NCBI GenBank assembly: GCA_019348305.1
Contig: JAHWJQ010000021.1
Coordinates: 1 to 17,090 of the forward strand
Direction of reading: 5' to 3'
Length of the DNA stretch: 17,090 nt
From: Actinomycetota bacterium
Lineage (GTDB): Bacteria > Actinomycetota > Acidimicrobiia > Acidimicrobiales > CADCTF01
Part shown: piece by piece, positions 14,242 through 17,090 of the stretch
How positions within the stretch are numbered: position 1 is the stretch's first letter
Layout of the letters: every line of letters begins with the position of its first letter
Program-made: the position numbers and the translations under genes
The notes under the pieces: generated by a model
What the model saw: only the letters and a program-made list of their open reading frames with translations
Database searches by the model: none
What the model was told of the DNA's origin: nothing

Positions 14242-15266
14242 GCAGCTTCCGCTTCCTCGAGGAGGTCGAGAACGGCCTCTTCGATCGATCCGTGGGTGTG
14301 CAGGCCGCTCAGCCCCGAGTCCTCATCCAGGCTGGCGAGCGCTTCGAGCACGGTAGAGCCGGCGGTGTAGCGGTCGATGATCCGGGGGTCGACGTAGGAG
14401 GAGCGGCAGACCGCGGGGGTGTTGCCCAGGTAGTTGGCGACCTCTGACATGGCGCGGGCGATGGCCCGCTTGCGCCCGGTGGCTGAGCGGGCCATGGTCG
14501 AGGAGACGGCAAGCGCCACCCCGGCGAGGACGGTCGCATTCCACGTCCGGAAGTCCTTGGCCGAGAACTCGCCTCCGGTCAACTCCTTGATGTAGGTGTT
14601 GATGTCGCCCGACTTCACGTCGACCCATCGCTTGCCGTCCCACCAGGCAAGCAGCTCAGGGCCGCCGGCCCGCCTCGCCTTGAGCTCCCGCACCACGGCC
14701 AGGACGTCGGCGTCGACGACGGACTGGATCCTGCGCTTGCCGCTCTTGGCGACGTAGTCGAAGATCACGGTCTCGCCGTGGATGCGCACATGCTTTTTTC
14801 GCATGGTGGCGAGACCGTAGGTCTGGTTCTCCTCGGCATAGTCCTCGGTGCCGACGCGGAAGAACCCCAGGTCCAACAGCCGTACTGCACAGGCCAGCAC
14901 CCGCTGGCGGGTCAGGCCGTCCTGGGCCAGGTGCTCCTTGGTGAAGTGGCGGATCTTCGGCAGGGCGCGAGCGAACTCGAGCATGTGGTCGAACTTCTCC
15001 ATGTCCCTTCTCAGCCGCCACTGGTCGTGGTAGCGGTACTGCTTGCGGCCCTTGGCGTCCACCCCGATGGCCTGGATGTGCCCCATGGGGTGAGGAGAGA
15101 TCCAGACGTCGGTCCATGCCGGCGGGATGGCCAGGGAGCGGATCCGGGCAAGGGTCTCGGGGTCGGTCACCCGGGCGCCGTCGGGGCCGTAGTAGGTGAA
15201 GCCCTTGCCGGCCCGCCGGCGACGGATGCCGGGCCCCGAGCAGTCGACGCGCTTCAGGCGGGGCAC
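14238..15266 (-). CDS. DNA topoisomerase IB (poxvirus-like)
   Basis: A 342-residue type IB topoisomerase, the usual length for the bacterial poxvirus-like form. It has the N-terminal domain (about 1-80, with GKGFTYYGPDG, IPPAWTDVWISPHPMGHIQA and KGRKQYRYH) and the tyrosine-recombinase-like catalytic domain. Likely catalytic residues are Arg137 (FFRVGTEDYAEEN), a Lys near 157-158 (MRKKHV), Arg240 (KDFRTWNAT) and nucleophile Tyr291 (CRSSYVDPRI). The enzyme relaxes supercoils through a 3'-phosphotyrosine link. The GTG start lies inside the end of the iron redox enzyme gene (13-nt overlap), so the two are coupled. Such genes are sporadic in bacteria. Confidence 0.95.
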   Translation of the reverse strand: MPRLKRVDCSGPGIRRRRAGKGFTYYGPDGARVTDPETLARIRSLAIPPAWTDVWISPHPMGHIQAIGVDAKGRKQYRYHDQWRLRRDMEKFDHMLEFARALPKIRHFTKEHLAQDGLTRQRVLACAVRLLDLGFFRVGTEDYAEENQTYGLATMRKKHVRIHGETVIFDYVAKSGKRRIQSVVDADVLAVVRELKARRAGGPELLAWWDGKRWVDVKSGDINTYIKELTGGEFSAKDFRTWNATVLAGVALAVSSTMARSATGRKRAIARAMSEVANYLGNTPAVCRSSYVDPRIIDRYTAGSTVLEALASLDEDSGLSGLHTHGSIEEAVLDLLEEAEAA

Positions 15267-16339
15267 GGCACGTCAGCGGCATCCGGCGGCCAGGGGACGA
15301 CGTGGGTGGTGTCAGGGAGGGCCAATGGTCGGTACAGCGAGGTGAGCCCCGTCGACCACGACGCCAGGAGATGCTCGGTGAAGCGGCGCTCCACCGCCAT
15401 GAGCGCCCTCGCCCCGAGCAGTACGTCGCCGGCCCGGTCCGGTTCCTGGCGGGCGAAGGCCGCGGCCAGGTTCCGCAGCGCCACCACCTGGTGCACCTGA
15501 TCGGCCTCGACGTGCACGTCGTAGAAGTCCACCGCCGGCGATCCCAGGCCCAGCCGCCGCAAGGCGTCGCTGTACCGTCCCATGGGCACGACTGAGGCCA
15601 TTTCGAAGATGGCAAGGTGCCCGACGAGCGCCCCCCGCCACCTGCGGTGGAGGCCGAACATCGACACCAGGTTCACGGTGGCCAGCGTCACTCCGGGAAT
15701 GTGGTCGAGGTAGGCGCCATAACCGGGATCAAGACTGAGGGCGTCCATGGTCACCGCGAAGCGCTCGGCATGGACGGCGTCGGGTTGGCCGTTGCCGTAC
15801 TCGTCGGCCTGGATGAACACGAGGGCCGCCTTGGCTTCTCCCCAGAGTCGGGGGATTGCCCAGGTATGCGGATCGGCCTCCTTGAGTTGGTATGCCGAGC
15901 GGTGGACGGCGAACTCGCGGAAGTTCTCGAGGGTGCCCTCTCGGGCCATGTAGGCCGACATCGAGGGGCCGTTGCTACGGGCGAGTATCTGCTGCAGCGC
16001 TTCCTCGGTGCCCCCGATCTCAGAGGGGGCCGGCTCTCCTATGTCGGCAATCAGGGCCGAAACGAAGGCGTCCTCCAGATCGGCCCGCAGTGCCAGGAGC
16101 GACGGCTCCCATTCCCATTCGTCAGCAACGCCTTCGAAGCCGCGGTAATGCAGCTCGTAGCAGGTGTAGAGCGCTAGGTGGAGATCGTCGTCCACCAGCG
16201 CGTCGCCTCTTGGTGACGGAAGTGGTCCTAGCTCGTGCGGGGGCCGCCTCAGGCAGTCGAGCAGGTACTCGCTGATCGGTCCGCGGGCGCTGGGGAGGCG
16301 ACGGGGCGCCAGCGGCGATCCTGGCGCCAAAGGAGTCAT
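15254..16339 (-). CDS. iron-containing redox enzyme, haem-oxygenase-like fold
   Basis: A 361-residue mostly helical protein of the iron-containing redox enzyme (HDO-like) family. Distinctive stretches are CYELHYRGFEGVADEWEWEP (60-79), FREFAVHRSAYQLKEADPH (140-158), IQADEYGNGQ (176-185), GLHRRWRGALVGHLAIFEMA (229-248) and VDFYDVHVEADQVHQ (270-284). Likely metal ligands are among Glu180, His190, Glu246, Asp274 and His276 or Asp280, by analogy with HDO enzymes that bind two irons and oxidise small substrates. The specific reaction is unknown. The ATG at 16339 overlaps the stop of the 38-codon gene as ATGA, and its 3' end overlaps the topoisomerase start by 13 nt. Confidence 0.85.
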   Translation of the reverse strand: MTPLAPGSPLAPRRLPSARGPISEYLLDCLRRPPHELGPLPSPRGDALVDDDLHLALYTCYELHYRGFEGVADEWEWEPSLLALRADLEDAFVSALIADIGEPAPSEIGGTEEALQQILARSNGPSMSAYMAREGTLENFREFAVHRSAYQLKEADPHTWAIPRLWGEAKAALVFIQADEYGNGQPDAVHAERFAVTMDALSLDPGYGAYLDHIPGVTLATVNLVSMFGLHRRWRGALVGHLAIFEMASVVPMGRYSDALRRLGLGSPAVDFYDVHVEADQVHQVVALRNLAAAFARQEPDRAGDVLLGARALMAVERRFTEHLLASWSTGLTSLYRPLALPDTTHVVPWPPDAADVPCPA

Positions 16340-16452
16340 GCGATTCGGCCTTCGCCCTCCACGTTCGCGCCCCGCTCCATGGCTTCCCGTGGTTCGCCCT
16401 CGGGCGCGGTCACCGGTTTGATCTCGGTCGCCATCCCATCCTGGTCACTCAT
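16336..16452 (-). CDS. 38-residue small protein coupled to the iron redox enzyme
   Basis: The short frame starts with ATG at 16452, preceded by a very strong Shine-Dalgarno (AGGAGGGGG, spaced 3-7 nt), and ends with TGA at 16336-16338, overlapping the start of the iron redox enzyme as ATGA. The 38-residue product begins MSDQDGMATEIKPVTAP and ends VEGEGRIA. It is polar and acidic, with no cysteine, no hydrophobic segment and no recognised domain. The ribosome binding site and exact overlap argue that it is translated. It could be a coupling peptide, a small partner or a precursor peptide for the enzyme. It starts 38 nt after the HATPase stop. Confidence 0.55.
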   Translation of the reverse strand: MSDQDGMATEIKPVTAPEGEPREAMERGANVEGEGRIA

Positions 16453-16490
16453 GATCCCCCTCCTGAACGGTGGCTACCGCCATACCCGGC

Positions 16491-17090
16491 TCACGAAACA
16501 GGCACACTCGCGCCGGCGGCGCCGAGTGTCGTCGACCGATCGCTGCCGATCACCGCCCGCTTCACCACCCGCACCACCGTCCGGCCGTCTTCCACCCGGC
16601 TCATCATCTCGTCGACGAGCTCTCGCACCAGGAACAGCCCCCGTCCCTGCTCGGACTCGGGATCGGGGAGCTCGTCGGACACCTGCTCGGGCCATACCAG
16701 CGACGAGCCGTCGTCGCTCACCTCGATGAGGATCGAGTCGATCTCCGCCCATGCCCGCAGTGCTACCGACCCCGGCGCCCCGCTGGCGTGGCGCACGGCG
16801 TTGGAACAGAGCTCCGAGACGCTGAGGAGGAGGTCGTGCATGGCCGGCGTCTCCACCGGCACCCGCTCCAGCCAGTCGCGGAGGAGGTGCCGGGCCAGCG
16901 GCACGGCCGCGGCTTGGGGCGAGAACTGGTGCACGAAGGGAGCCAGCATGTGGGTTGGCAGCGTGGGAGCGGGGGAGCGCCGCCGCAGCACCAAGGCCAG
17001 CGTGTCGTCATGGCGGGCCGCATCGGCTAGCTGGCGCTCCACCAGCGCGCGGGCCAGCGACGTGGCCGGGTAGGAGGAGGTGGCGACAGC
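16491..17090 (-). CDS. PP2C phosphatase-HATPase fusion (partial, cut by window edge)
   Basis: The frame is open to the window edge at 17090, so only the last 199 residues are visible. The first visible part ends in HDDTLALVLRRR, the closing strand of a SpoIIE-type PP2C domain, with the acidic pair that binds metal. After a short linker comes an RsbW-like HATPase_c domain: N-box SELCSNAVRHA, G1 box VSDDGSS and G2 box GRGLFLVRELVDEM. Proteins joining a phosphatase and an anti-sigma-type kinase work in partner-switching control. The GTG at 17042 would be a false start, since upstream codons continue the PP2C domain. The C-terminal tail of about 20 residues is low in complexity. Confidence 0.85.
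   Translation of the reverse strand, partial: AVATSSYPATSLARALVERQLADAARHDDTLALVLRRRSPAPTLPTHMLAPFVHQFSPQAAAVPLARHLLRDWLERVPVETPAMHDLLLSVSELCSNAVRHASGAPGSVALRAWAEIDSILIEVSDDGSSLVWPEQVSDELPDPESEQGRGLFLVRELVDEMMSRVEDGRTVVRVVKRAVIGSDRSTTLGAAGASVPVS

Overview
The window is GC-rich and uses many GTG and TTG starts. Its genes read as an actinobacterial chromosome: a vitamin K epoxide reductase (VKOR) homologue next to an SPW-type protein, a SigR-like ECF sigma factor, PP2C and HATPase regulators, SURF1, and an L,D-transpeptidase lipoprotein. A deep-branching actinobacterium such as an acidimicrobial lineage is possible, but this is inference. I see no rRNA, tRNA, CRISPR array, insertion sequence or phage gene.

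Left part (1-6334, all minus strand). From the high-coordinate side this holds a membrane-anchored SpoIIE/PP2C phosphatase, a SURF1-like cytochrome oxidase assembly factor, and a GlsB/YeaQ small membrane protein with a strong ribosome binding site. A tightly coupled trio follows, VKOR-like protein, SPW-type membrane protein and short-chain dehydrogenase, with each junction a 4-nt ATGA overlap. A membrane-anchored metallophosphoesterase comes next, and then the 3' remnant of a glycosyltransferase whose 5' part is gone.

Central regulatory zone (6335-7258). Between the divergent phosphatase gene and a sigma-factor locus lies an array of eight GTNAC sites. Their spacing is mirror-symmetric (22, 11, 19, 19, 20, 11, 22) and their central bases run A,A,C,C,G,G,T,T, so the block is an imperfect inverted repeat of about 130 bp. 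A tiny leader ORF with a strong Shine-Dalgarno then overlaps the start of an ECF sigma gene that carries an internal deletion and frameshift. Where SigR-type loci normally carry an anti-sigma gene there is only a 49-codon cysteine-free ORF, joined by ATGA and TTGA overlaps to its neighbours.

Right part, plus strand (7255-14241). An L,D-transpeptidase lipoprotein overlaps a MobA-like nucleotidyltransferase. A compact redox/lipid cluster follows: membrane-linked SRPBCC protein, zinc alcohol dehydrogenase, SDR, SRPBCC protein and a phytoene-desaturase/HpnE-like FAD oxidoreductase. The last four genes lie within 0-15 nt of each other. Two small conserved-looking proteins end this strand.

Right part, minus strand (14238-17090). 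A probable operon runs from a PP2C-HATPase protein cut by the window edge, through a 38-codon gene and a haem-oxygenase-like iron redox enzyme, to a poxvirus-type DNA topoisomerase IB. The last three are joined by overlaps. Overall the window looks like a stress, redox and envelope neighbourhood with one decayed sigma locus. The least explained items are the mirror-symmetric site array and the 38-codon gene coupled to the iron redox enzyme.
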